From Treponema sp. (GTDB taxonomy: Bacteria; Spirochaetota; Spirochaetia; Treponematales; Treponemataceae): a DNA stretch of 13,262 nt. Position 1 is the first letter of the stretch, and each line of letters opens with the position of its first letter. Made by a program: the position numbers and the translations under genes. Positions 1 to 7,461 of this stretch are shown here, piece after piece. The notes under the pieces are model-generated. The model was not told the origin of the DNA and ran no database searches. It was given only the letters and a program-made list of their open reading frames with translations. The DNA is taken from the NCBI GenBank assembly GCA_016297415.1, contig JAEDGQ010000054.1, positions 1 to 13,262 on the forward strand, in the 5' to 3' direction.

Positions 1-51
1 ACTCCTTTGCGCCATTTTTCAATACAAAATCAGTTATAATGCGTTTGCCCT
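1..51 (+). promoter_or_regulatory. Shared ~50-bp upstream element, copy 1 (before fabV)
   Basis: This block is the exact reverse complement of 13211-13261 and is nearly repeated at 9246-9294. Read towards fabV it holds a perfect TATAAT at 35-40 but no convincing -35 hexamer at 16-18 bp. It could therefore be an activator-dependent promoter core, or a protein-binding site upstream of the better promoter at 72-99. It may begin before base 1. The element itself is seen directly; its role is inferred from its position and orientation in all three copies. Confidence 0.75.
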
Positions 52-71
52 ATAAGCTGTATGGGGGCAAA

Positions 72-99
72 TTGACAAAAAATCGAATTTTGTCATAAT
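72..99 (+). promoter_or_regulatory. Sigma-70-type fabV promoter with overlapping palindromic operator candidate
   Basis: TTGACA at 72-77, a 16-bp spacer and an extended -10 (TGT then CATAAT, 91-99) make a strong housekeeping promoter. The start would lie near 106, leaving a leader of about 38 nt. An inverted repeat, TGACAAAA (73-80) and TTTTGTCA (88-95), covers the space between and parts of both hexamers, where a repressor would block polymerase. The fabV ribosome binding site GGAG is at 133-136, 7 nt before the ATG. Confidence 0.7.
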
Positions 100-143
100 A
101 GTAATGTACAATTTAAAACCAATCTTTTTAATGGAGTAAATAA

Positions 144-1361
<1,218 letters not shown>

Positions 1362-1384
1362 TCATAAATTAAACTGATTTTAAG

Positions 1385-1423
1385 AAAAAGACTGCATATC
1401 CGTTTATGCAGTCTTTTTTTTTT
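1385..1423 (+). terminator. Rho-independent terminator of fabV
   Basis: A 14-bp perfect stem, AAAAAGACTGCATA (1385-1398) with TATGCAGTCTTTTT (1405-1418), closes the 6-nt loop TCCGTT and runs into a T tract ending at 1423. It lies 23 bp after the fabV stop and only 16 bp before the next start codon. Confidence 0.93.
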
Positions 1424-1439
1424 GATATAGTAAAGGTAC

Positions 1440-2414
1440 ATGAAAAAAACTCTGAAATTGTTTTTGTTATCTGTATTTTTTATTCTCAGTTTTTCTCAGT
1501 TTTGTGCCGCAAAAGAGTATTCACGGAAGATTTTTCTTTGGCGTGGTGTAAAGGGAATGGAAACTCAGTTAAGAGATACTGTTCTTTATCATTTTGATGC
1601 CGTAAAAACAGACAGTCAGGCTGATTCTGGAAACAAACTAAAAACTGCTGTAATTATCTGTCCGGGGGGAAGTTATAACCATCTTGGAATTAAATCGGAA
1701 GGTTTTTCAACTGCCAGATGGTTCAGTTCTAAAGGTGTAGAAGCTTTTGTTCTCAGGTACAGAGTAGGTTACAACGAACACCATTATCCGGATCAGCTGG
1801 AAGACCTGCAGATGGCAATTTTATATTTAAGAAAAAATGCAGATCAGTTTGGCATTGATAAAAATAAAATCGGCTGTATAGGTTTTAGTGCAGGCGGTCA
1901 TCTTGTTACAATGGCCGGTGAATTTGCAGAAACCTGTAATGAACTTTCAAAACTTGGCATTGAAGCTGAAGAAAGCCTCAGACCGGATTTTGTAATGCCT
2001 GTTTATCCTGTTGTAACAATGGACGATGATATTGGTCACAAATGGAGCCGCAAAAGTCTTCTGGGGCATGTGTATTCTGGTCCTGATGCTGATGCAGGAT
2101 TCAGCCTTTTAAACATCAGAGGCTTTAAGTACAGCCAGTCTTACAAGGACAGATTCAGCATGGAAAAAAATGTTCCGGAGAATATGCCTCCTGTTTTTCT
2201 TCTTGCCTGTGAAGATGATCCTGTTGTAATTTTTGAAAACTCTGTGCGGCTTGATAAAGCTTTGACAGACAAAAATATTGAACATCTTTTTGTTACATAT
2301 CCGAAAGGCGGCCACGGATTCGGTATGCAGGAAAAAAGTTATATTATAAAAACCTGGCACTGGAATGAAAAAGACCTGTGGCCCTGGCTTAAAAAAATAG
2401 GAATGGTTGACTGA
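1440..2414 (+). CDS. Exported alpha/beta hydrolase, acetyl-xylan-esterase/BD-FAE-like
   Basis: A 324-residue serine hydrolase with an N-terminal signal peptide: Lys-Lys at 2-3, a hydrophobic run to about residue 20, and probable signal peptidase I cleavage after the Ala-Ala at 23-24. It is therefore probably periplasmic or secreted. The oxyanion-loop motif PGGSY is at 75-79, the nucleophile elbow GFSAGG puts Ser at 150, the acid is in ACEDDPVV (D259 or D260) and the His is H292 in GGHGFGM. This order fits the dienelactone-hydrolase/BD-FAE group of carbohydrate esterases, which remove acetyl or feruloyl groups from plant polysaccharides. The substrate is not visible from sequence. The start ATG has only a weak AAAGG 3 nt away, but a TATAGT at 1426-1431 lies 8 nt before it, so a leaderless start is possible. 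The stop overlaps the next gene. No clear link to the polyene cluster. Confidence 0.85.
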   Translation: MKKTLKLFLLSVFFILSFSQFCAAKEYSRKIFLWRGVKGMETQLRDTVLYHFDAVKTDSQADSGNKLKTAVIICPGGSYNHLGIKSEGFSTARWFSSKGVEAFVLRYRVGYNEHHYPDQLEDLQMAILYLRKNADQFGIDKNKIGCIGFSAGGHLVTMAGEFAETCNELSKLGIEAEESLRPDFVMPVYPVVTMDDDIGHKWSRKSLLGHVYSGPDADAGFSLLNIRGFKYSQSYKDRFSMEKNVPENMPPVFLLACEDDPVVIFENSVRLDKALTDKNIEHLFVTYPKGGHGFGMQEKSYIIKTWHWNEKDLWPWLKKIGMVD

Positions 2415-2728
2415 TGAACATGAGAAAATTTGCCACTTTTATGTCTGTGCTGGGGATTGCAGTTCTTCTTGGAACATGTGCAGTTTTTGTTGCTGCCCAG
2501 AAAGGTTTTATTCAGATTGATACAGCCCATATCCAGAGTGTAGTTTTCTGTTCTCTGGGGATTGCTTTGCTGTGCTTTGTGCCTTCCAAAATCGTGGTAT
2601 ATCAGGAAGCAAAAACAGAAGATGAAGACGAAACTGCAGAAATAAAGTCCAGAAACGCAGTTATTCTGAACGGGTCTGCAGGACTGATTTTAATCGGTCT
2701 TTCGATTTTTAAGTATTTTAACAATTAA
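2414..2728 (+). CDS. Small integral membrane protein of unknown function
   Basis: A 104-residue protein I do not recognise. Three hydrophobic segments at about 8-28, 40-63 and 81-101 suggest three membrane helices. A charged loop between the second and third (KTEDEDETAEIKSRN, about 67-81) would probably lie in the cytoplasm. Its ATG overlaps the TGA of the upstream hydrolase (ATGA, 2414), so the two are translationally coupled and probably one transcript. A second in-frame ATG at 2420 is an alternative start that would shorten it by two residues. The conserved overlap suggests a function at the envelope related to the hydrolase, but this is inference. The coding region ends six bases before the palindromic element at 2734. 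Confidence 0.75.
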   Translation: MNMRKFATFMSVLGIAVLLGTCAVFVAAQKGFIQIDTAHIQSVVFCSLGIALLCFVPSKIVVYQEAKTEDEDETAEIKSRNAVILNGSAGLILIGLSIFKYFNN

Positions 2729-2733
2729 AAATT

Positions 2734-2881
2734 AAAAGGGGATGACCCAAAAAGTTCAACGTGCGGTGGTTGAGCCCTTCGACAGGCTCAGGAACCTCTC
2801 GTCGAAATGACTGCTACACTAAATATGGTGGTTTCGATAAACTCAACCACCGTAATGCAAACTTATTAGACAGCCCCTTTT
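2734..2881. repeat. MITE-like palindromic element with ~40-bp imperfect terminal inverted repeats
   Basis: The outer arms 2734-2774 and 2842-2881 are imperfect inverted repeats. Both start AAAAGGGG, share AAGTT-type blocks, and end in the perfect 11-bp pair CGGTGGTTGAG (2764-2774) and CTCAACCACCG (2842-2852). Inside is a second hairpin, TGAGCC (2771-2776) with GGCTCA (2785-2790). There is no transposase, so this looks like a non-autonomous mobile element or extragenic palindrome. It lies between two convergent genes and may act as a two-way terminator. No clear target duplication is visible because the flanks are A/T runs. The 131-residue open frame across it is not taken as a gene. Confidence 0.7.
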
Positions 2882-2904
2882 TTTGTGTGTATCTAAAAGC
2901 GTTT

Positions 2905-4146
2905 CTATTCCTTCCACCGCTTGAAAATCAAACTTGTGTTGATTCCCCCAAAGGCAAAGTTGTTGCTCATAACGTAATCAGTTTTGATTTCCCGGCCTGT
3001 GCCTGTAATGTAATCAAGAGGAGCACATTCAGGATCAACTTCTTTAAGGTTAATGTTTGGATGAAACCAGCCTTCATTCATCATATTGATTGTAAGCCAG
3101 GCTTCAATTGCACCGCAGGCACCAAGAGTGTGGCCTGTGTAGTTTTTAGTTGTTGAAACTGGAACTGCACGCTGGAAAACGTCGTAAGTAGCACCAGATT
3201 CGCACATATCGCCGGCTTTTGTAGCTGTACCGTGAGTGTTTACATAACCGATTTCTTTTGAATCGATTCCTGCATCTTCAATCGAAAGACGGATTGCATT
3301 GGCAATTGTATCGCGGTTTGGAGAAGTAATGTGAGTACCGTCAGTTGTAGTTCCAAAGCCAACAAGTTCAGCGTAGATTTTAGCACCCCGGGCTTTTGCG
3401 TGTTCGTATTCTTCAAGAATTAAAGAACCGGCACCTTCACCAACAACAAGTCCGTCACGGTCTTTGTCGTAAGCACTTGGAGTAAGTTCCGGTGTATCGT
3501 TTTTTGTAGAAGTAGAGAACAGAGTGTCAAAAGCTGCAGCATCAACAGGACAGAATTCTTCAGCGCCACCTGCAATCATTACATCCTGTTTTCCTGATTT
3601 GATAGTTTCGTAAGCATAACCAATAGACTGACTGCCCGAAGTACAAGCAGTATTTGTAGTAATAATTCGTCCCTTAAGCTGGTAATAAACTTCAAGGTTT
3701 GCAGCACATGTCTGTGGCATACATTTAATGTAAGTTGTGGCCCCGATTTTTGAAGTGTCGTTTGTAATGAGCATAGAAAAATAGTCCATCAAAGGCATTA
3801 CAGAACCCATGGAAGAACCGTAAGCAATACCCATGCGGCCGCTCTGTAAAAGGGAATCATCTTCTTTAATTCCGGCACATTCAAGGGCATTGGCTGTAGC
3901 TGCAAGAGCCATCTGAGCCACAGGCCCCATACCGCGGATTTTTTTGCGGGGATATTTTTCCGGATCCAGGGCAAAGCCTTCGATTGGTGCTGCCAGCCGT
4001 GTATTCATTAAAGGATATTTTTCAGCCCATTCAGGCATGTATTTAATAAAGTTTTTGCAGGCTTTAAGGGATTTGAAAGCTTCTTCCCAGTTGTTTCCAA
4101 GAACACTTACAATTCCGCCCCCGGTAACTACAACTCTTCTTTCCAT
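2905..4146 (-). CDS. apeR: Beta-ketoacyl-ACP synthase (FabF/KAS II type), ApeR-like
   Basis: Performs decarboxylative Claisen condensation of an acyl chain with malonyl-ACP. The 413 residues match the FabF length and the full catalytic set is present: nucleophile C168 in TACTSGSQ, H305 in NTHGTAT, K334 in STTKNYTGHT and H339 in the same block. The N-terminal RRVVVTGGG and C-terminal NNFAFGG are typical. It is thus a working ketosynthase and not a chain-length factor. It is the last gene of the cluster; its ATG shares one base with the ketoreductase stop (TAATG, 4144-4148), so the two are translated as a coupled pair, matching the ApeQ-ApeR order at the end of enterobacterial ape clusters. The family call is secure. 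The Ape role rests on gene order, and a role in ordinary fatty acid synthesis is the alternative. Confidence 0.92.
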   Translation of the reverse strand: MERRVVVTGGGIVSVLGNNWEEAFKSLKACKNFIKYMPEWAEKYPLMNTRLAAPIEGFALDPEKYPRKKIRGMGPVAQMALAATANALECAGIKEDDSLLQSGRMGIAYGSSMGSVMPLMDYFSMLITNDTSKIGATTYIKCMPQTCAANLEVYYQLKGRIITTNTACTSGSQSIGYAYETIKSGKQDVMIAGGAEEFCPVDAAAFDTLFSTSTKNDTPELTPSAYDKDRDGLVVGEGAGSLILEEYEHAKARGAKIYAELVGFGTTTDGTHITSPNRDTIANAIRLSIEDAGIDSKEIGYVNTHGTATKAGDMCESGATYDVFQRAVPVSTTKNYTGHTLGACGAIEAWLTINMMNEGWFHPNINLKEVDPECAPLDYITGTGREIKTDYVMSNNFAFGGINTSLIFKRWKE

Positions 4147-4883
4147 TATGCCATTCCTCCGTTTACATTAATAACTTGTCTTGTAATATAGCTGGCACCT
4201 TCACTTAAAAGAAAAACAGTGGCAGCAGCAACTTCTTCCGGCTGACCGGCACGACCCATAGGAATCATAGGAAGGATGTGGTCAACAGGAGCGTCTTTAA
4301 TCATATCAGTTTCAATAAATCCGGGAGCAACACAGTTTACAGTGATTTTGCGGCTGGCAAGTTCCACAGCAAGGGCTTTTGTAGCTCCGATAATTCCGGC
4401 TTTTGAAGCAGAGTAGTTTACCTGGCCTCTGTTTCCTGTAACTCCGGAAACGCTGGAAATTGTAACAATGCGTCCCTTTTTTTTGCGGCAGAGAGGCATT
4501 ACAAGAGGCTTAAGTACATTGTAAAAGCCGTCCAGATTTGTATGAATAACATCGTCCCAGTTTTCGTCAGAAAGGGCCGGGAAGGCATTGTCGCGGCAGA
4601 TTCCGGCATTGAGGACGATTCCCCAGAAAGCACCATTTTCTTCGCTCCAGGCTTCAAGTTTTGCATTACAGTCTGAGCGGTCCGAAATATTAAACTGCAG
4701 AAGGGAACATTTTCCGCCAAAAGCTTCAATTTCTGCCTTTAAGGCTTCTGCTTTTTCTTTTCCGTTATTGTAGTGAGCTACAACTTCGTAACCTTCTTTT
4801 GCACAGGCAAGGGCAATTGCACGCCCGATTCCCCCAGATGCACCGGTTACTAAAACTTTCTTTTCTGAATTTTCATTAGACAT
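4146..4883 (-). CDS. apeQ: 3-ketoacyl-ACP reductase, SDR family (FabG-like, ApeQ)
   Basis: Reduces the 3-keto group after each condensation, using NADPH as usual for FabG. The 245 residues show the classical SDR signature: cofactor loop TGASGGIG (13-20), NAG (92-94), N116, catalytic S144 in TISSVSG, Y157 and K161 in YSASK, then the substrate-loop APGFIETDM and the C-terminal NVNGGMA. The start has no Shine-Dalgarno sequence; TATAAT on this strand (4890-4895) ends 6 nt before the ATG, so the message is probably leaderless. It is coupled to the downstream ketosynthase by a TAATG overlap. A multi-hairpin repeat and a possible terminator separate it from the dehydratase gene upstream, so this pair probably forms its own transcription unit. 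Confidence 0.93.
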   Translation of the reverse strand: MSNENSEKKVLVTGASGGIGRAIALACAKEGYEVVAHYNNGKEKAEALKAEIEAFGGKCSLLQFNISDRSDCNAKLEAWSEENGAFWGIVLNAGICRDNAFPALSDENWDDVIHTNLDGFYNVLKPLVMPLCRKKKGRIVTISSVSGVTGNRGQVNYSASKAGIIGATKALAVELASRKITVNCVAPGFIETDMIKDAPVDHILPMIPMGRAGQPEEVAAATVFLLSEGASYITRQVINVNGGMA

Positions 4884-4889
4884 ACTGAA

Positions 4890-4917
4890 ATTATAACTGA
4901 ATATTAAGTTTTTTCAA
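4890..4917 (-). promoter_or_regulatory. Promoter giving a leaderless ketoreductase message
   Basis: On the minus strand TTGAAA (4912-4917), a 16-bp spacer and TATAAT (4890-4895) form a near-consensus promoter. The -10 ends only 6 nt before the ATG at 4883, so the start of transcription should fall at or beside the start codon. The sequence around the -10 shares TCAGTTATAAT with the ~50-bp element. Confidence 0.65.
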
Positions 4918-4930
4918 ATAAAGGGGGTTC

Positions 4931-5024
4931 CCCCAGTCCAAAGGCCTGGGGTCGGGCTATCCACCGTTCCGCGCAAAAGCGCTCCATTGCTTCGCAACGG
5001 CTACGCCGCGGTTACTATCCCTAA
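4931..5024 (+). repeat. Multi-hairpin dispersed repeat, copy A (71-bp core 4954-5024)
   Basis: The core runs from GGGCTATCC (4954) to ACTATCCCTAA (5024) and matches the reverse complement of 7365-7435 at 64 of 71 positions with no gaps. It holds hairpins GCGC-AAAA-GCGC, TTGC-TTC-GCAA and CGGC-TAC-GCCG. In front lies another stem, CCCCAG (4931-4936) with CTGGGG (4946-4951). No coding capacity is seen. It fills most of the 154-bp gap between the ketoreductase and dehydratase genes. Confidence 0.85.
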
Positions 5025-5028
5025 CCCG

Positions 5029-5056
5029 AAAAAACGGCTACAGCCCCTCTGAGCCG
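5029..5056 (-). terminator. Possible terminator overlapping the dehydratase stop
   Basis: On the minus strand CGGCT and AGCCG form a 5-bp GC-rich stem around a 12-nt loop, followed at once by six T residues. The stem includes the end of the dehydratase gene. The stem is short, so termination may be partial. Confidence 0.4.
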
Positions 5057-5487
5057 GCTTCCATTACGGTAAGTTTACCGCCGCCACATTCCTGGCCGTC
5101 AATAAAGATTTTTGTAGTAAAGCCGTAAACTGAACCAACATCGCTTTCCCGTTGAGCCTGTACAGAAACTGTCTGGCCGGCTTTTACAAGGGGAACACTG
5201 ATTTTAAGGCCTGAAACACTTAAAATCATGCCCATGTTTGGAGGCAGGTTGTTTTCTTTTGCAAAAATACCTGTAAGGGCAGAAACTGTCTGAGCCGCAA
5301 TCTCGAAGATTGCGTAGTTAGGAACGCCTTCTGCAGTTTTATCATAAAACATAAAATCTTCAGTAATCTTAGTTTCAGAAGAAATTTTCCAGCCAGCTGT
5401 ATCCCAGTCAGTAATGCGGTCGATTATAAACATTCTTCCACGGTGAGGAACAAGATCAGAAAGTTTTTCTTTTTCAATGATTTTCAT
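5038..5487 (-). CDS. apeP: Hot-dog 3-hydroxyacyl-ACP dehydratase, ApeP-like
   Basis: Removes water from 3-hydroxyacyl-ACP to leave a trans-2 double bond. The 149 residues form one hot-dog domain. The opening LVPHRGRMFIIDRI (12-25) is the ApeP/FabZ-like N-terminal strand with His at 15, and the helix YAIFEIAAQ (58-66) places Glu at 62 where FabZ-type enzymes have their acid. It lacks the GHFP motif of classical FabZ, as expected for the ApeP (COG4706-like) subgroup. From memory, the enterobacterial ApeP works together with ApeI; here the ApeI-like domain is the C-terminus of the 10118-12526 fusion, so a mixed dehydratase assembly is plausible. The start has AGGAAA about 8 nt upstream. It lies 116 bp after the ketosynthase and may share its transcript. 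Confidence 0.85.
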   Translation of the reverse strand: MKIIEKEKLSDLVPHRGRMFIIDRITDWDTAGWKISSETKITEDFMFYDKTAEGVPNYAIFEIAAQTVSALTGIFAKENNLPPNMGMILSVSGLKISVPLVKAGQTVSVQAQRESDVGSVYGFTTKIFIDGQECGGGKLTVMEAGSEGL

Positions 5488-5603
5488 AAATTATTTTCCT
5501 AAGTTAATTTTGATAAATTGCCCAAAGAAGGGAAAAGGATTGTATATGATTCAGGATATGCTAACGGGCAGAATACTATGCATCCGGATGTGTTACAATG
5601 CAA

Positions 5604-6809
5604 TTATACCTCCCTAATAATCAGACTTGCGTTACAGCCTCCAAAAGCAAAGCTGTTGCTCATACAGATTTTTACTGGTTTTTCTGGTGTTACCGGTTTA
5701 TGACTGGCCGGGCAAGTTACAATGTTGAGCTGTGGAATTTCCGGATCCTGCTGACCGTCCCAGATTTGAACAGGCAGTTTCTGGTTTTTGATTGTCATAA
5801 AGCAGGCTGCCAGTTCCAGTGCTCCGGCGGCACCAAGTGTATGACCCGTCATTGGTTTTGTTGTACTTACAGGCACTTTGTATTCTCCAAAAACCAGATC
5901 TACGCCTTTGCCTTCCATGCTGTCGTTTAAGTGTGTACCTGTTCCGTGAAGGTTGATGTAGTCAATCTGCTGAGGTTTTAAGTCAGCATCTTTTAATGCC
6001 TGTTCCATTGCCTGTTTTGCGCCTGTTCCGTCTGCCAGAGGTGCTGTCATGTGGCCGGCATCAGAACTTTCTCCTGAGCCTGCAAGCAGGATTCCTGTGT
6101 TTTCTAAATCGTCTTTGCTTAATACAAAAAAAGCGGCACCTTCTCCCAGAGTAATTCCCTTTCGTGATGCACTGAAGGGATTTGAAATTTTTTCTGTATC
6201 AATTGCTTCCAGACTGTTAAATCCCAGAAGTACTGTGTCGCTTGTAATGTCGGCGCCACCTGCAATAGCGGCGTCAACGATTCCTGCTTTAATCAGTTCT
6301 TTTGCTTTTATAATTGCTGTGGCACTTGAAGAGCAGGCTGTGGCAAAACTAAGGGCAGGACCTTTTACTCCCAGTTTTTCTGCTGCAAAAGTTGCAGCGT
6401 AGTCGGCGCCCTGAGCCTTTAAGTCGTAGTCAGGGGCAAAGGAGCCTGTGCCGAAGAACTGCTGGTGTGCTTTAAGACTCAGGTATGAACCGTTGTCGCA
6501 CTGGCCGATACATACTGCTACTCTTTCTGCACCGTATTTTGAAACAGCTTTTTCTGCTGTGTCCTGGAGCTGGTTAAGTGCTGCGTCCATAACCTGCAGA
6601 AAGCGCATGTCGTATTTTGAACCTGTGGGAGTGAGTTTTTCGTCATCTATATGGCCGGCAAAGAAAGTTTTTGCACCTTCTTCTCCTGCAAGAGTAGTTG
6701 TTACTTTTTTGATTCCTTTCTGATTTCCAGTTGTAATTGAGTCGTAAAACTCTTCAGCGGTGCTGCCGGCACCACAGATAAGGGCTGGATTTGAAAGATA
6801 AATATTCAT
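5604..6809 (-). CDS. apeO: Beta-ketoacyl synthase, ApeO-like
   Basis: A second condensing enzyme, 401 residues, clearly different from the one at 2905-4146. Catalytic residues are intact: C159 in FATACSSSAT, H288 in NLHGTGT, K318 in STTKPMTGHT and H323. The N-terminus (MNIYLSNPALICGAG) lacks the RRVVVTG start of FabF and resembles ApeO-type ketosynthases. In the enterobacterial system ApeO pairs with a cysteine-less partner (ApeC, chain-length factor); none is seen here, so this protein may act alone, with the other ketosynthase, or with a subunit encoded elsewhere. The start has CAGGAGT 7 nt upstream and lies 61 bp after the thioesterase stop, on what is probably the same transcript. Confidence 0.9.
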   Translation of the reverse strand: MNIYLSNPALICGAGSTAEEFYDSITTGNQKGIKKVTTTLAGEEGAKTFFAGHIDDEKLTPTGSKYDMRFLQVMDAALNQLQDTAEKAVSKYGAERVAVCIGQCDNGSYLSLKAHQQFFGTGSFAPDYDLKAQGADYAATFAAEKLGVKGPALSFATACSSSATAIIKAKELIKAGIVDAAIAGGADITSDTVLLGFNSLEAIDTEKISNPFSASRKGITLGEGAAFFVLSKDDLENTGILLAGSGESSDAGHMTAPLADGTGAKQAMEQALKDADLKPQQIDYINLHGTGTHLNDSMEGKGVDLVFGEYKVPVSTTKPMTGHTLGAAGALELAACFMTIKNQKLPVQIWDGQQDPEIPQLNIVTCPASHKPVTPEKPVKICMSNSFAFGGCNASLIIREV

Positions 6810-6870
6810 TGAAAAACTCCTGGTAAAAAACTGCCTGGATTTTTATATTATCTGCAGGCTTGATCCGGGC

Positions 6871-7311
6871 TTAGTCCTTAAAACCGCCCTGAGCCATAAA
6901 ATGTTCTACTTTGTCTGTAAAAACTTTAGGACATACAAACTGGGATTCACCTGTGGCTGCTTCTACACACATCTGGCTAACCATACCTTTTGTACACAGT
7001 ACTCCTGTTTTTGCGTTGTACAGTTCAAAGTTAATTTTGATCATGTTTTCCCATTCAACAAGAATTGCTTTTGCACGGCAAATGTCTCCAAAACGAAGGG
7101 AACTGATGTATTTTGACCGTACTTCTGCTACCGGAAAAATATAACCGGTTTCTTCCATTGTGATGTAGTTATAACCAATCTTGTCCAGAAGGGCACAGCG
7201 GGCACGTTCAAAATAATTAATGTAGTTTCCGTGCCATACGATTTTCATTGGATCACAGTCGTTAAAGTCAACTTTGAACTGAATTTCTGCTGAAAGATAA
7301 TTAGTTTCCAT
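6871..7311 (-). CDS. apeK: YbgC/4-hydroxybenzoyl-CoA-type thioesterase, ApeK-like
   Basis: A 146-residue hot-dog acyl thioesterase, which would release the finished chain from ACP or clear stalled acyl groups. The signature DFNDCDPMKIVWHGNYINYF (15-34) is the YbgC/4-HBT active-site motif with Asp at 20 and the nearby HGNY. A related thioesterase is a standard member of ape clusters (ApeK). The start shows no good Shine-Dalgarno sequence. The -10 TATAAT (7320-7325) ends 8 nt before the ATG with ATGACA 17 bp further up, so a leaderless or very short-leader message is likely, probably continuing into the ketosynthase and dehydratase. Family secure; the cognate substrate is not visible. Confidence 0.88.
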   Translation of the reverse strand: METNYLSAEIQFKVDFNDCDPMKIVWHGNYINYFERARCALLDKIGYNYITMEETGYIFPVAEVRSKYISSLRFGDICRAKAILVEWENMIKINFELYNAKTGVLCTKGMVSQMCVEAATGESQFVCPKVFTDKVEHFMAQGGFKD

Positions 7312-7319
7312 AATTTTCC

Positions 7320-7348
7320 ATTATAGTAAAAAGTGGTTTATGTGTCAT
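7320..7348 (-). promoter_or_regulatory. Promoter abutting the thioesterase start codon
   Basis: On the minus strand ATGACA (7343-7348), a 17-bp spacer and TATAAT (7320-7325) match the sigma-70 pattern at 11 of 12 positions. The -10 ends 8 nt before the ATG (7309-7311). The promoter lies just downstream of repeat copy B, which would start a fresh transcript for the thioesterase-ketosynthase-dehydratase group. Confidence 0.65.
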
Positions 7349-7364
7349 TGATTTGCAGAAAGGC

Positions 7365-7455
7365 TTAGGGATAGTAGCCGCGGCGAAGCCGTTGCGAAGC
7401 AATGGAGTGCTGCTGCACGGAACGGCGGATAGCCCGGCCGGTCCCCTGGGACCGG
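7365..7455 (-). repeat. Multi-hairpin dispersed repeat, copy B (71-bp core 7365-7435)
   Basis: Inverted relative to copy A with 7 substitutions over the 71-bp core. The hairpin GCGC-AAAA-GCGC of copy A is GTGC-AGCA-GCAC here, so one stem pair changed on both sides. The flanking stem has a different sequence, CCGGTCCC (7438-7445) with GGGACCGG (7448-7455), yet it is again a perfect hairpin. It fills the 150-bp gap between the acyltransferase and thioesterase genes and has no coding capacity. Confidence 0.85.
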
Positions 7456-7461
7456 AAGCCC

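Noticed and set aside
1500..1512. Lipoprotein signal (Cys22) in the hydrolase
   Set aside because: The residues before the cysteine (SQF) do not fit a lipobox; cleavage after Ala-Ala by signal peptidase I is more likely, although spirochete lipoboxes can be loose.
2761..3156. Open frame of 131 codons on the plus strand across the MITE-like element
   Set aside because: Its first part translates the palindromic repeat and the rest is antisense to the ketosynthase; no protein features.
5581..5590. Perfect 10-bp palindrome CATCCGGATG between ApeO- and ApeP-like genes
   Set aside because: Single occurrence, no T tract and no promoter geometry around it; not enough to call a site. The rest of the 5488-5603 gap shows only the ApeP ribosome binding site.
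6810..6870. Weak hairpin GCCTG/CAGGC followed by AGTTTTTT between thioesterase and ketosynthase
   Set aside because: Only a 5-bp stem with a 17-nt loop; the gap is short and the genes are more likely co-transcribed.
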